Assembly (NCBI RefSeq): GCF_003026365.1
Contig: NZ_PYOM01000006.1
Location: forward strand, 1-64,000
Direction of reading: 5' to 3'
DNA from: Photobacterium angustum
GTDB lineage: Bacteria; Pseudomonadota; Gammaproteobacteria; Enterobacterales; Vibrionaceae
DNA: 64,000 nucleotides
Made by a program: the position numbers and the translations under genes. Shown here in pieces: positions 49,649 to 57,634 of this stretch (the first letter of the stretch is position 1; every line of letters begins with the position of its first letter). A model generated the notes under the pieces. The model had not been told where the DNA came from, ran no database searches, and saw nothing but the letters and a program-made list of their open reading frames with translations.

Positions 49649-51300
49649 TGTGTCACCTTTAACATATCGAGATTTTGCCAGTATGGGTGTGGATTGGTTC
49701 TTGCTCGTTCTTTTTCAGCCGCTACACGCTGCAATTGACCAAGTTTTGCAAACTCAGGGACAACTTCTTTATCCACAATTCTGAGGACATTCTTTAAATG
49801 GCGTTTCCAATCTTTACGTCCAAATTCATCACGGTTGCGAATAATCGCCCAATAAAAGCTAAAGAGCTTATATAAATCATCACCTGTGATAACGAAGCTC
49901 TTACAACGGAAACACCCTAGAAAGTCATTACAGAACGTGCCATCTTTAGGGGCTTTATCACCATGCTTAGGGTCTTTACAATGCCCAACAGGAACACTCG
50001 GCTCTGTGCTCGTTAACTCTTTGACTCGTATCTCGCCCATTAAGCCTAAATTTCGCTTTGATTGCTCAGGGGCTTGTAAATAGTGATCAAGCGTTCCTGT
50101 ACCACTGTGCTTAGCTTGCCGTGCGGCAATCAGTAAGCTCTTTCCACTTAGCTCGTAGATGCCATTAATGAACGTCTTGCGAAAGCGGCTTACATTAAGC
50201 TTCATCGTCCGTCCATCTTCATCTTTTAGGTCGAACTGTTTGATGAATTTGTTGATGTATTGGTCAAGCCGTTGAATAGATAAGGAAGTGGCAGTGCCTC
50301 GCTTTGTGCCTCTACTCCCACTTGTAGTCTCATAGACAAACACTAAGTCGCTATTGGTCGCCTCTCTTATTAGGGCATTGCGCTCAATAATCGCCTCAAT
50401 CAGATACGCCACATCGAGTTTAATTCCTTGCACTACCTCAAGTTCTTCTGATTTACGCAGATTGTGCAACTGCGTGGCGTTGCCTCGCTTTTTAAACACA
50501 GTCAACAGTTTGCGGCTCTCTTTAAGTGGGTGGTCGCTCAATGCTTCCGTTGTCATGTTAAGAAGCGGTGAGGTGTTGATACCCGTTTGAATTGCCACAG
50601 CCAATAAGCACACCGTTAATTCATAAGCTGACAGTGGTTCAGTCTTATTATAAATCGGCTTAATCGCTTGTTTGAGTGCAACCACCACCTTTCTTTTATC
50701 ATGTTCAGTGAGTGGCTTTTGCCCTCCGCCACCACGCTTGTTTGAATTGGGAAAGGGGTTTCTAGGGAAGAAATCACTGTTTAGATTGATGTTACCAACA
50801 GCAGACCAGTAACCCTTTTCTTTCATGCGTGTCAGCAATGATTTGAGTTTTGAATAAATTTCTTTTTGACTGACAAACGTTAATTCGCTGCCTTTAAGGT
50901 GCAGTAAATACTGTTCGATTAACTCTGGCGTGAGATCCGCTTGCGTTAAGTCCTCACCAGTTGCACAGCGAAATAGCGCAAGGTATTCAGCAAAACAGGC
51001 AAAGCCTCTCGTTAGATAACAAATTTGCGTTTGCTCTGTAAAAGCATCGGTATTTTTTAGCAATGCTTTTGCGGTATAGAACGCTCGGTTGGTAATGTCG
51101 TCATAGCCCTTGCCATAGTACGGACTGAAATCGAAATTATGGCCATTACCACCACTTGAGCCGAGATTGGGATAGTTCACCACAGGGTTAAGTGGGCGAA
51201 CAATCGCTTGATTTTGAGTCGCGTCAATTGTTGGTTCAACGACAGAGGTTTTCTTGAGCTTGTCTTTGTTTATGGTCAGGTTTTTTCGTTGTCTCGCCAT
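49645..51300 (-). CDS. Large tyrosine recombinase-like protein, element gene 2
   Basis: 551 residues. A central-to-C-terminal catalytic-like region includes LAVAIQTGINTSPLLNM where the first catalytic Arg is normally found (here replaced by Asn), then VSRFRKTFINGIYELSG (second Arg) and AKHSGTGTLDHYLQ (His and candidate Tyr). A Cys-rich cluster (GHCKDPKHG, FCNDFLGCFRC) near 435-470 suggests a zinc-binding element. The missing first Arg may make it a structural partner rather than a catalyst. It starts 7 bases after the upstream recombinase stop and overlaps the next gene by 4 bases (ATGA). Confidence 0.65.
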   Translation of the reverse strand: MARQRKNLTINKDKLKKTSVVEPTIDATQNQAIVRPLNPVVNYPNLGSSGGNGHNFDFSPYYGKGYDDITNRAFYTAKALLKNTDAFTEQTQICYLTRGFACFAEYLALFRCATGEDLTQADLTPELIEQYLLHLKGSELTFVSQKEIYSKLKSLLTRMKEKGYWSAVGNINLNSDFFPRNPFPNSNKRGGGGQKPLTEHDKRKVVVALKQAIKPIYNKTEPLSAYELTVCLLAVAIQTGINTSPLLNMTTEALSDHPLKESRKLLTVFKKRGNATQLHNLRKSEELEVVQGIKLDVAYLIEAIIERNALIREATNSDLVFVYETTSGSRGTKRGTATSLSIQRLDQYINKFIKQFDLKDEDGRTMKLNVSRFRKTFINGIYELSGKSLLIAARQAKHSGTGTLDHYLQAPEQSKRNLGLMGEIRVKELTSTEPSVPVGHCKDPKHGDKAPKDGTFCNDFLGCFRCKSFVITGDDLYKLFSFYWAIIRNRDEFGRKDWKRHLKNVLRIVDKEVVPEFAKLGQLQRVAAEKERARTNPHPYWQNLDMLKVTQ

Positions 51301-51307
51301 ACTTCAC

Positions 51308-52441
51308 CTACACAATCGCATCAATTTGTTGTTGATATTCAATCGATAAGTCATCAACCAAGTCATTCACCAAGTGCAAATACTTCATCGTGGTTGTGAT
51401 ACTTGAATGTCCAAGCCGAGCTTGTAGGTACAGCAACGGCTCAAACTTGCTGGTTTTGCGCTCCAACAACCCTTTGAGCATGTGTGTTGCATACGTGTGT
51501 CTTAGCATGTGCGGTGATACATGAAAGGGTAAATTGAGCGACTTGAGAGCCTTGCCAAAGGCTGAGCCTTGAGAAGTCCACTCTTGACCATCAGACGTTA
51601 AAAACAAGCAATCTGACACCACTCCTGACTCTTGCTGTTTCTGAAATCGAGCCTCATTGACATAACGCCACAAGTCTTCCATCAGTCTTGATGGAATGTG
51701 TATTTTGCGCTCTTTTTTACCTTTAGTTCGTGAGATATTAACTTCGTAGTAAGCTCGGTTTCCTGTAGGTTTTCGTATTACATGCAATGGGAAAAGCAAC
51801 AGCTCTTTACGTCTAATGCCTGTCTGTAGGCATAAACGAACCATCAGTTTCAAGGTTGGATTTTCAATCGCAGATAAAAGCTCTTGCACTTCAATAGCTG
51901 ACAAAAATTTAGCTTTCTCTTCAGAGGTTTTCATCATCAAATCAGGGCTGTACTTCTTGCCACCGTTTCTTTCGGTATGAGCCAAAAACTGCTGCCCTTG
52001 GTTCGCTGAAACGGATTCTAGCGAGTAAGGCAATGATTTAAACCACTTACCGACACCATAAGAGTAAAAACGCACTATCGTCCTTAAATGCTGATTGGTT
52101 GTATTTACCGACATGTTAAAATCACGAACACAAAGGTCACGATAACCACTGACCAGCATTTCATCTTCACTGCTTTCAGAAATATCTCGCCAATCTAAAT
52201 TATTCTGTTCACAGAAAGTCAGGAATTGGCTTAAATGATTACCATACGTCCACCAAGTGTTTTCACTATTCACTCGACCTCGTTTTAAGCACTCATAGAT
52301 CAAGAACTGCATCGCCTCAACACACAGGTTTCCAGATTCAATCCCTAGACCTGAGTTATCAGTTTCCCAAGTTAGTAGGGGGAAGTTAGGGTATTTGACG
52401 CTTTCTATCTCAAAGTCAGATGTGGATTTTAGAATAATCAT
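51308..52441 (-). CDS. Tyrosine recombinase (XerC/D-like), element gene 1
   Basis: 377 residues from the ATG at 52441 (the frame opens with GTG at 52447; a GAG lies upstream). SAM-like N-terminal core-binding domain about 40-150, catalytic domain about 185-365 with the full set: Arg in LQTGIRRKELLLFP, Lys in RTKGKKERKIHIP, HMLRHTYATHML (His and Arg), GHSSITTTMKYLH with the Tyr nucleophile. It leads a four-gene minus-strand operon and has a LexA box over its promoter. This order resembles Tn554-type tnpABC and the gamma-mobile-trio integrase elements of Vibrionaceae, but with an extra large recombinase. Confidence 0.88.
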   Translation of the reverse strand: MIILKSTSDFEIESVKYPNFPLLTWETDNSGLGIESGNLCVEAMQFLIYECLKRGRVNSENTWWTYGNHLSQFLTFCEQNNLDWRDISESSEDEMLVSGYRDLCVRDFNMSVNTTNQHLRTIVRFYSYGVGKWFKSLPYSLESVSANQGQQFLAHTERNGGKKYSPDLMMKTSEEKAKFLSAIEVQELLSAIENPTLKLMVRLCLQTGIRRKELLLFPLHVIRKPTGNRAYYEVNISRTKGKKERKIHIPSRLMEDLWRYVNEARFQKQQESGVVSDCLFLTSDGQEWTSQGSAFGKALKSLNLPFHVSPHMLRHTYATHMLKGLLERKTSKFEPLLYLQARLGHSSITTTMKYLHLVNDLVDDLSIEYQQQIDAIV

Positions 52442-52456
52442 ACGCACTCAATTTAA

Positions 52457-52485
52457 CTGTATATGAATACAGTATAAGCGTGCAA
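52457..52485 (-). promoter_or_regulatory. LexA (SOS) box over the recombinase-operon promoter
   Basis: CTGTATATGAATACAG (52457-52472) is a perfect 6-bp inverted repeat and fits CTGT-N8-ACAG, the gamma-proteobacterial LexA consensus, including the flanking TA. On the minus strand a -35 TTGCAC (52485-52480) stands 16 bp before a -10-like TATACA (52463-52458), which the box overlaps. The start codon follows 15 bases downstream. DNA damage should therefore switch the recombinases on. Confidence 0.75.
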
Positions 52486-52770
52486 TTTATGCTTGGCTAC
52501 TTAACAAACGATTTTTTATGCGTAGGTGGGCGTGTAACATTTTTCTGGACAAAAGTGAGCTTCGGTAACGTAACTATTAGAAACAGCAAAAGCATGGAAA
52601 GCCGTTAAACTGAGTGACCTTATTTGGATTGGATGAAGTAACGATAGAACTACGACATATCCAATAATATGCAGGCATAAGTTTGTTCTAGCACATTGAA
52701 CGCAAAACTTACCTCGCATATCATACGGCTCACATAATAATAGAGTTGCTTATTGCATTGGGAGCACGAG
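52486..52770. other. Divergent region between recombinase operon and TrlF-like gene
   Basis: About 285 bases. It contains TAACATTTTTCTGGACA at 52535-52551, continuing AAAGTGAGC, which resembles the left arms of the attC sites at 55522 and 57818; no matching right arm is present. The TrlF promoter was not identified. Confidence 0.35.
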
Positions 52771-55464
52771 TTGCAAGTTGTTGGTAGTAAGTGGTTTAAG
52801 GTAGATTTTCATTGTCATTCACCTGCCTCGGATGACTTTCCTAGGTCTGATAGGACACCTAGTTGTACTAACCGTGAATGGCTCCTTGGTCAAATGTCCA
52901 ATGAGGTGGATTGTGTCGTACTGAGTGATCACAATACGGGTGACGGCCTAGATGCAATACGGACTGAACTGGAAGCGCTTAAAGTAGAGCACGAGGTGGG
53001 CGAGGATAACGGGTATCGGGACATTGTCATTATGCCGGCAGTGGAGCTTACCGCTGCGGGGAATGTGCATGTTCTTGCTATCTTGCATGATGACGCTACT
53101 TCCACAACCATTAGCGAGCTGGTAGGCAGCTGCGGACTTCCTTCCGTTCAAGGTAAAAATCATTCAATAGAACTGTCACGAGGTGCGCGCGGGATTGTTG
53201 AGGCTATCCATGCATTTCATTCACCGACTTTGGCGATTCTTGCACATGTCGACAAGGATAAAGGCGTATTTCAGAATGATAATCAAGGCTCAGTCAGTGC
53301 CGTATTTGATGCAAAACCAGACGCAATAGAGCTAATCGGCGATGTGGATGATCTTGACAACTATCAGAAGAAACTCATTGAGGATCTTGCTTGGTTAAAA
53401 GGGTCTGACGCGCATTCTATTGGTGAAATGGGACAGGGCTACACCTGGGTTAAAATGATAGAACCTTCCTTTGAAGGGTTAAAGATAGCACTGTCTGATC
53501 CAAAGCACTGTGTAAAGCGTGGACCTAAACAGCCACCAGCGATCCCATCGAAGCGAATCACTAAACTAACCTTAAAAACCAAGATGTGCCAAGACATCAG
53601 TGGTGGTCCCATCAATATCGAACTAAGCCCCTGGTATACCTCCATTGTGGGTAGTCGGGGTTCGGGTAAGTCAACGTTAATCGAAGCGATGCGTTTAAGT
53701 CTCCGTCGTGATGAACACCTTCCTCAGATACAGCAGAGCAATATTGATGCATTCAAAGAGGTGGGCCAGAACGGTGCGATGACACCTGACTCATTCGTCG
53801 AGCTTGAATACCATAAAGGTCAAGACCAATACAGGCTAGCTTGGTCACCGACAAAGACATCCTTTCAGCACTTCAAAAAGGAAAGTGAGCAATGGGAGGA
53901 CGAAGACACCTTCAATACATCACGCTTTCCAGTGTCGATTTTCTCACAAAAAATGCTCTATGAAATGGCGACTAAGCCGAATTCATTTCTAAGCGTGATC
54001 GATGAGAGTGATACCGTAAATTATGCCAAGTGGGAACAAGAAAAGCTGGACCTTGAAACGAAGTATAAACAGCTCTGTTTTGAAGAGCGTGAAGCCCAGC
54101 GAGCTATCGGTAACCTCATCACCACTAAAGGCGATTTACAAGACGTTGATCGTAAACTTAAAACCTTAAAAGAAGCGGGATTAGAGTCGCTTCAACAGGC
54201 ACTTGCAAGCGATAAAGAGGAATTAGGTAAGGCGGGAGACAGTAAGCAGAAAGTAGATGATTTAATCGAGGGGCTTGAGGGCATTTGTACCGAGAGCGCA
54301 TCGGGAGCGATTGACAATCCAGAGTCCGACTTAGGTAAGTGGCAGCTCGAGGTTAATGAAATTCATGACACCCTGAGTGCTGCAGTTCTCGCGCTGATTG
54401 AAGAGTCGAAGGCCAAGTTGGTCAAGTCCACTGAGCAAGCCTATTATCAGACGATCAAGGGGCGAATTGAGGCTAATTCTGCTGATTTAAGCTCTAGGGT
54501 TTCGCAATTAAAGGATGCGGAAATTAATCACGAAGAGCTGAGTGCTCTTATGGACTCGCAAGCGGAATTGCAGGTTGCTCTAAGTAACGAACAAGGGTTG
54601 AAAGATGCCCTTGCGTTGGTTCAAGCAAACAAAGCTGAATTGTACGGGAAACTGGTCACGCACAGGGAGAATCTAACCAAAGTCCGTAACCAGTTCATTG
54701 AGGAGCTTGGTCTAACGGAACTTAGGATCAAAGTGCTTCCTCTAGCGTGTTCGAGTGAACGGTTAGTTAAGGGGTATCAGGCGGCCTCAGGAATTGAAAG
54801 ATTCGAAAGCCACATTTTTGATGGAGGCACTCCGAATAGCTTATTGTTCGCGATGGAAAACTTGAACAAATTCAATCCTCAAAGCGCGGAGAAGCGATAC
54901 ACTGAGTTGGCCAAACTAAAGCGTTTCCATATTGCATGTGTCAAAAAGGAACAGAGTGATGACTATGCCTCGATCCATGGCGCACTAAGAGCTCGACTGG
55001 GGCAACTGCAGGATGAAAGGTTGGATGAGTTACATTGTTGGTTTCCTGACGATGGGCTACAGATTGAGTTCCAAGACTCAATGAAACAATTTCGTCAATT
55101 AGAAAGGGCTTCACCTGGCCAGAAGTCTGCCTCGATGTTGTCCTTTTTAATGTCATATGGCGAAGATCCGCTTATCCTCGATCAGCCTGAAGATGACCTA
55201 GATTGCGCTATGCTTGCGAGCTCTGTGATCCCTGCGATTTCAAATAATAAGAAACGTAGACAGTTAGTTGTCGTCACACACTCTGCGCCTATTGTGGTGA
55301 ATGGCGATGCGGAGTTAGTGGTAGGGATGCAACAGCAAGCTCAAAGGTTGGAGCCTTACATTTCTGGAGGGCTGCAGGAAGAGGCGGTGAAAGGGTTTAT
55401 ATGTAACCAAATGGAAGGTGGTGAAAAAGCCTTTAGAACTAGGTTCAAGCGCATAATAGGTTAG
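52771..55464 (+). CDS. TrlF-like PHP-domain / SMC-type AAA ATPase, candidate defence protein
   Basis: 897 residues from the TTG at 52771, which has GGGAG 6 bases upstream; the frame opens at another TTG at 52753. Residues 1-250 form a PHP phosphoesterase domain: VDFHCHSPASDD (metal-binding HxH), VVLSDHNTGDGL, PAVELTA, LAHVDKDKG and GSDAHSIGEMG. An ABC/SMC-type ATPase follows: Walker A VGSRGSGKSTLIEA near 300, a coiled-coil region about 410-640, and ASPGQKSASML (signature) plus PLILDQPEDDLD (Walker B) near 775-805. This is the TrlF family layout, common in defence islands; action on nucleic acid or nucleotides is inferred. It lies beside a recombinase operon and an attC cluster and looks more GC-rich than surrounding genes. 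Confidence 0.8.
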   Translation: MQVVGSKWFKVDFHCHSPASDDFPRSDRTPSCTNREWLLGQMSNEVDCVVLSDHNTGDGLDAIRTELEALKVEHEVGEDNGYRDIVIMPAVELTAAGNVHVLAILHDDATSTTISELVGSCGLPSVQGKNHSIELSRGARGIVEAIHAFHSPTLAILAHVDKDKGVFQNDNQGSVSAVFDAKPDAIELIGDVDDLDNYQKKLIEDLAWLKGSDAHSIGEMGQGYTWVKMIEPSFEGLKIALSDPKHCVKRGPKQPPAIPSKRITKLTLKTKMCQDISGGPINIELSPWYTSIVGSRGSGKSTLIEAMRLSLRRDEHLPQIQQSNIDAFKEVGQNGAMTPDSFVELEYHKGQDQYRLAWSPTKTSFQHFKKESEQWEDEDTFNTSRFPVSIFSQKMLYEMATKPNSFLSVIDESDTVNYAKWEQEKLDLETKYKQLCFEEREAQRAIGNLITTKGDLQDVDRKLKTLKEAGLESLQQALASDKEELGKAGDSKQKVDDLIEGLEGICTESASGAIDNPESDLGKWQLEVNEIHDTLSAAVLALIEESKAKLVKSTEQAYYQTIKGRIEANSADLSSRVSQLKDAEINHEELSALMDSQAELQVALSNEQGLKDALALVQANKAELYGKLVTHRENLTKVRNQFIEELGLTELRIKVLPLACSSERLVKGYQAASGIERFESHIFDGGTPNSLLFAMENLNKFNPQSAEKRYTELAKLKRFHIACVKKEQSDDYASIHGALRARLGQLQDERLDELHCWFPDDGLQIEFQDSMKQFRQLERASPGQKSASMLSFLMSYGEDPLILDQPEDDLDCAMLASSVIPAISNNKKRRQLVVVTHSAPIVVNGDAELVVGMQQQAQRLEPYISGGLQEEAVKGFICNQMEGGEKAFRTRFKRIIG

Positions 55465-55476
55465 ATAAAGCAAACT

Positions 55477-55507
55477 AAAAAGCTCAGCTAAATGTTGAGC
55501 TTTTTAA
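55477..55507 (+). terminator. Rho-independent terminator after the TrlF-like gene
   Basis: AAAAAGCTCA pairs with TGAGCTTTTT (10 bp, 9-nt loop) 12 bases after the stop codon. Confidence 0.85.
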
Positions 55508-55521
55508 TTCCAAGCGTTTAA

Positions 55522-55594
55522 ATCTAACAAACTTTGGGGCAAAAATGAGCCAGCTATGAAAGCTAGCTCGAAGTTGGACAAAACTTTGTTAGAT
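55522..55594 (+). other. attC-like site P (integron recombination site)
   Basis: Bounded by ATCTAAC (RYYYAAC core) and GTTAGAT (GTTRRRY core), with inner arms TTTGGGGC and GGACAAAA and a central AGCCAGCT/AGCTAGCT hairpin: an imperfect palindrome of 73 bases with the R''-L''-L'-R' layout of an attC. Its orientation would make the TrlF-like gene its cassette, which remains unproven. Confidence 0.65.
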
Positions 55595-55636
55595 AGGCAG
55601 CTCTATTAAGACTGGTTGATATTAGGAAAAGTAAGG

Positions 55637-55746
55637 TTAGTGTTATATACCGAAATACAAAAACACTGCATACCATCTTAAAGGCACAACCAAAAATGGA
55701 ATAAAATGCCACGCGTTGCGAATCACTCTTAAACAGTTTGTTATGC
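55637..55746 (-). other. attC-like site A, minus orientation
   Basis: On the minus strand it begins GCATAACAAACTGTTTAAGA and includes GATTCGCAACGCGTGGCATT, the typical left half of Vibrio attC sites, overlapping the stop of cassette gene A. The far core is degenerate (TATATAACA), so the site is probably decayed. Confidence 0.65.
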
Positions 55747-56067
55747 GTTTCCTTCCAACAAGCTGCTGTCATACCATATATCTTCGTAACCATTGTTATC
55801 TATTAGGAAGCGGTAGCCAGGAGGCAAACCAAGATAAGCTTGCACTTGAGGTAAGTATTTAACTATATGCTCAACATGTAGCGGGTCAAAGAAGTCTGCG
55901 TTTGAAGATAACTCTTCACCACACCAGATATACCAACCATTAGTACCATTTCCGGGAGCGACTCTCATACCATTAATAGGAACCTGACTTAAGGTAGAGA
56001 GTGCAATTCCCAGTTTGCTACCAGCTTCCGGACGTTCCTTCTCTAAATCTTTACACTGATTATCCAA
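55741..56067 (-). CDS. Integron cassette gene A (Imm33-like domain)
   Basis: 108 residues starting at the TTG at 56067, chosen because an AGGAGG ribosome site lies 5 bases before it; the upstream in-frame ATG (56085) has none. The C-terminal two-thirds (GWYIWCGEE, DFFDPLHVEHI, YLGLPPGYRFL, YEDIWYDSSLL) resemble the Imm33-like domain of small proteins often found in cassette arrays and polymorphic-toxin loci. No toxin gene is adjacent. The stop codon overlaps attC-like site A, the normal end of a cassette. Confidence 0.65.
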   Translation of the reverse strand: MDNQCKDLEKERPEAGSKLGIALSTLSQVPINGMRVAPGNGTNGWYIWCGEELSSNADFFDPLHVEHIVKYLPQVQAYLGLPPGYRFLIDNNGYEDIWYDSSLLEGNA

Positions 56068-56088
56068 CTCTTCCTCCTGACGCATAAA

Positions 56089-56263
56089 AGTATATTAATA
56101 AGCATTCTTATTTTCACGCAAAAATACACGCATAAAAAACCTTTATCATATTAGAAATAGTCTATATATATCATGAGGTTGATAACAATTTTTCACGCCT
56201 GACGGTCACGGAAAGGGGGTGATAAGTAAGAAATGTAATTAATACCCCTGATTACCTACAAAA
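56089..56263. repeat. Leader repeat, copy 1
   Basis: About 175 bases related to 57463-57634. The best conserved blocks are AGTATATTAATAAGCATTCT at the gene-proximal end and AAGTAAGAAATGTAATTAAT at the far end. It sits directly upstream of cassette gene A on the minus strand, as copy 2 does for gene C, and may hold a cassette promoter or attI-like sequence. Confidence 0.6.
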
Positions 56264-56299
56264 ACCAATCCATGTTCATACGATGAATAAGTAAAAGCT

Positions 56300-56403
56300 C
56301 TATACATAATGGGGCAGATATGAGTTAGCCAAGTAGCTAACTCATATCTACACATAACTCATATCTACCATCTGTGAAGATTCTGGACAGAAACGTGTTA
56401 GGC
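56300..56403 (+). other. attC-like site Q with a 14-bp central palindrome
   Basis: Right core GTTAGGC (GTTRRRY) with inner arm TTCTGGACAG; left arm ATGGGGCAG with a degenerate outer core. The middle is the perfect inverted repeat AGATATGAGTTAGC (56316-56329) / GCTAACTCATATCT (56336-56349), plus a direct third copy AACTCATATCT (56356-56366). It is homologous to site P, including about 45 bases to its right. Confidence 0.6.
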
Positions 56404-56443
56404 AAATTGCTTATTTAGGCTGGTAGTATTAAGAAAGGTAAGG

Positions 56444-56568
56444 GTAACGCCGCATAAAGTGGTGAGCAACGCAGACCACCGAACTTAAGGTATTGTGACG
56501 TAAACGCCAGTGTTGCAGCAAACCAAAAATACCGAGTGTTGCGAATCACTCTTAAACAGTTTGTTAGC
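56444..56568 (-). other. attC site B, minus orientation
   Basis: On the minus strand from GCTAACAAACTGTTTAAGAG through GATTCGCAACACTCGG to the far core GGCGTTAC. Both core ends and the central imperfect palindrome are present. It overlaps the stop of cassette gene B by three bases. Confidence 0.8.
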
Positions 56569-56890
56569 TGTTGATTTGTATAAATGCATCGTTTTCATAG
56601 TAATACTTAACTGCACTTAGGAGCTCTCTAGAACTAAAATCTGTTTTCTGTTCATGTAGATTACTTTTTACACTTTGAAGGTCAGCTACGCTAAGGAAAT
56701 TTTTATAGCCTTTCTCGATCGGATAAATTGGCTCATCATCGTCATCACGCTTTTCTTCTAGTTCATCATCAATGATGAGAATCCGTGATGACATGCAAAT
56801 AGACTGCCCACAGAATATATAAGTACATAGATTCCATTCGAAAGATTCAATTTTACTCATTACCTTTTCAAGGTCTGACTCTAATCGCAA
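56564..56890 (-). CDS. Integron cassette gene B, unknown function
   Basis: 108 residues from the TTG at 56890 (GAGG 8 bases before it); the frame stays open into the attC core, so the longer version is an artefact. The product is acidic (ELEEKRDDDDEP in the middle) and ends EYYYENDAFIQINS-like; no signal peptide or membrane segment. No family recognised. It begins 23 bases after the core of attC site C and ends on attC site B, a complete cassette of about 470 bases. Confidence 0.65.
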   Translation of the reverse strand: MRLESDLEKVMSKIESFEWNLCTYIFCGQSICMSSRILIIDDELEEKRDDDDEPIYPIEKGYKNFLSVADLQSVKSNLHEQKTDFSSRELLSAVKYYYENDAFIQINS

Positions 56891-56912
56891 AAGATTTTCC
56901 TCATAAAAACAG

Positions 56913-57036
56913 CTAACGCTCAATTAAGGGGTGAACAACGCCGCTACCTGACCTAAGACATTGTGCCATAAACACTAAATTGGAGTAGAACCAAAAATGC
57001 CAAGCGTTGTGAATCCCTCTTAAATTGCTTGTTATG
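56913..57036 (-). other. attC site C, minus orientation
   Basis: On the minus strand from CATAACAAGCAATTTAAGAG through GATTCACAACGCTTGGCATT to the far core GAGCGTTAG. Complete and typical of Vibrio attC sites; it ends cassette gene C. Confidence 0.82.
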
Positions 57037-57442
57037 TTTTGAGTTCGACGCCGATACTTTTGTAGTACTCAGAGACCAACTCCCACCTTTGTTCTGAGTA
57101 ATCATTAAACTTGTCTCTCCAATCAGGGCAGTTAGTGAAATAATCATCTGATACCTCTGTAAGATAGTTGTCAATTGCTTGAGCTGTAAACTCAACTCCT
57201 AGCTGCAATAAATGATTTTTGTAGTCCTGCAATATTCTTAAGGAATTGAAATCACTGGCCCGACGCAAGAGGTCATACATTGCAGAGTACCAGTTCATTG
57301 AGTAGGTAAAGAAATGATCCCACCCTTCCATATCTGCTATAGACTCAAAGTATGCCAACACAAAAACAGGCCATTCAACATCTGTAAGGTTCTCTTCTTG
57401 ACTTAAACCTTTATCTAAAATGCTATCTATGTCGATGCTCAA
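57032..57442 (-). CDS. Integron cassette gene C, unknown function
   Basis: 136 residues from the TTG at 57442. An AGGAG site lies only 2 bases before this TTG, too close for normal initiation, so a non-standard start a little downstream is possible. The product is acidic and helical, with EGWDHFFTYSMNWYSAMYDLL recalling the GGFxQFF helix of DMP19-like proteins, a weak resemblance only. It ends on attC site C and has leader repeat copy 2 immediately upstream. Confidence 0.6.
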   Translation of the reverse strand: MSIDIDSILDKGLSQEENLTDVEWPVFVLAYFESIADMEGWDHFFTYSMNWYSAMYDLLRRASDFNSLRILQDYKNHLLQLGVEFTAQAIDNYLTEVSDDYFTNCPDWRDKFNDYSEQRWELVSEYYKSIGVELKT

Positions 57443-57462
57443 TACTCCTGTAAAAACATAAC

Positions 57463-57634
57463 AGTATATTAATAAGCATTCTTACTTTCGCACAAAATAT
57501 ACTCATAAAATACCTTTACCATACTCGATATAATCGTTACATATTATGAACTTACTAGCATTTTTTACATTTACCGATTTAAAAGAGGGTATGAAAAGTA
57601 AGAAATGTAATTAATAAGTCTTATTAAATACAAA
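57463..57634. repeat. Leader repeat, copy 2
   Basis: Second copy of the 175-bp leader, upstream of cassette gene C. On the minus strand it ends ATATACTGTTATG, where GTTATG resembles an integron core site; copy 1 has TTTTATG there. No integrase gene lies on its outer side. Confidence 0.6.

Noticed and set aside
56953..57195. 80-codon frame across attC site C
   Set aside because: It runs through the attC palindrome and overlaps cassette gene C in another frame; it is a shadow.
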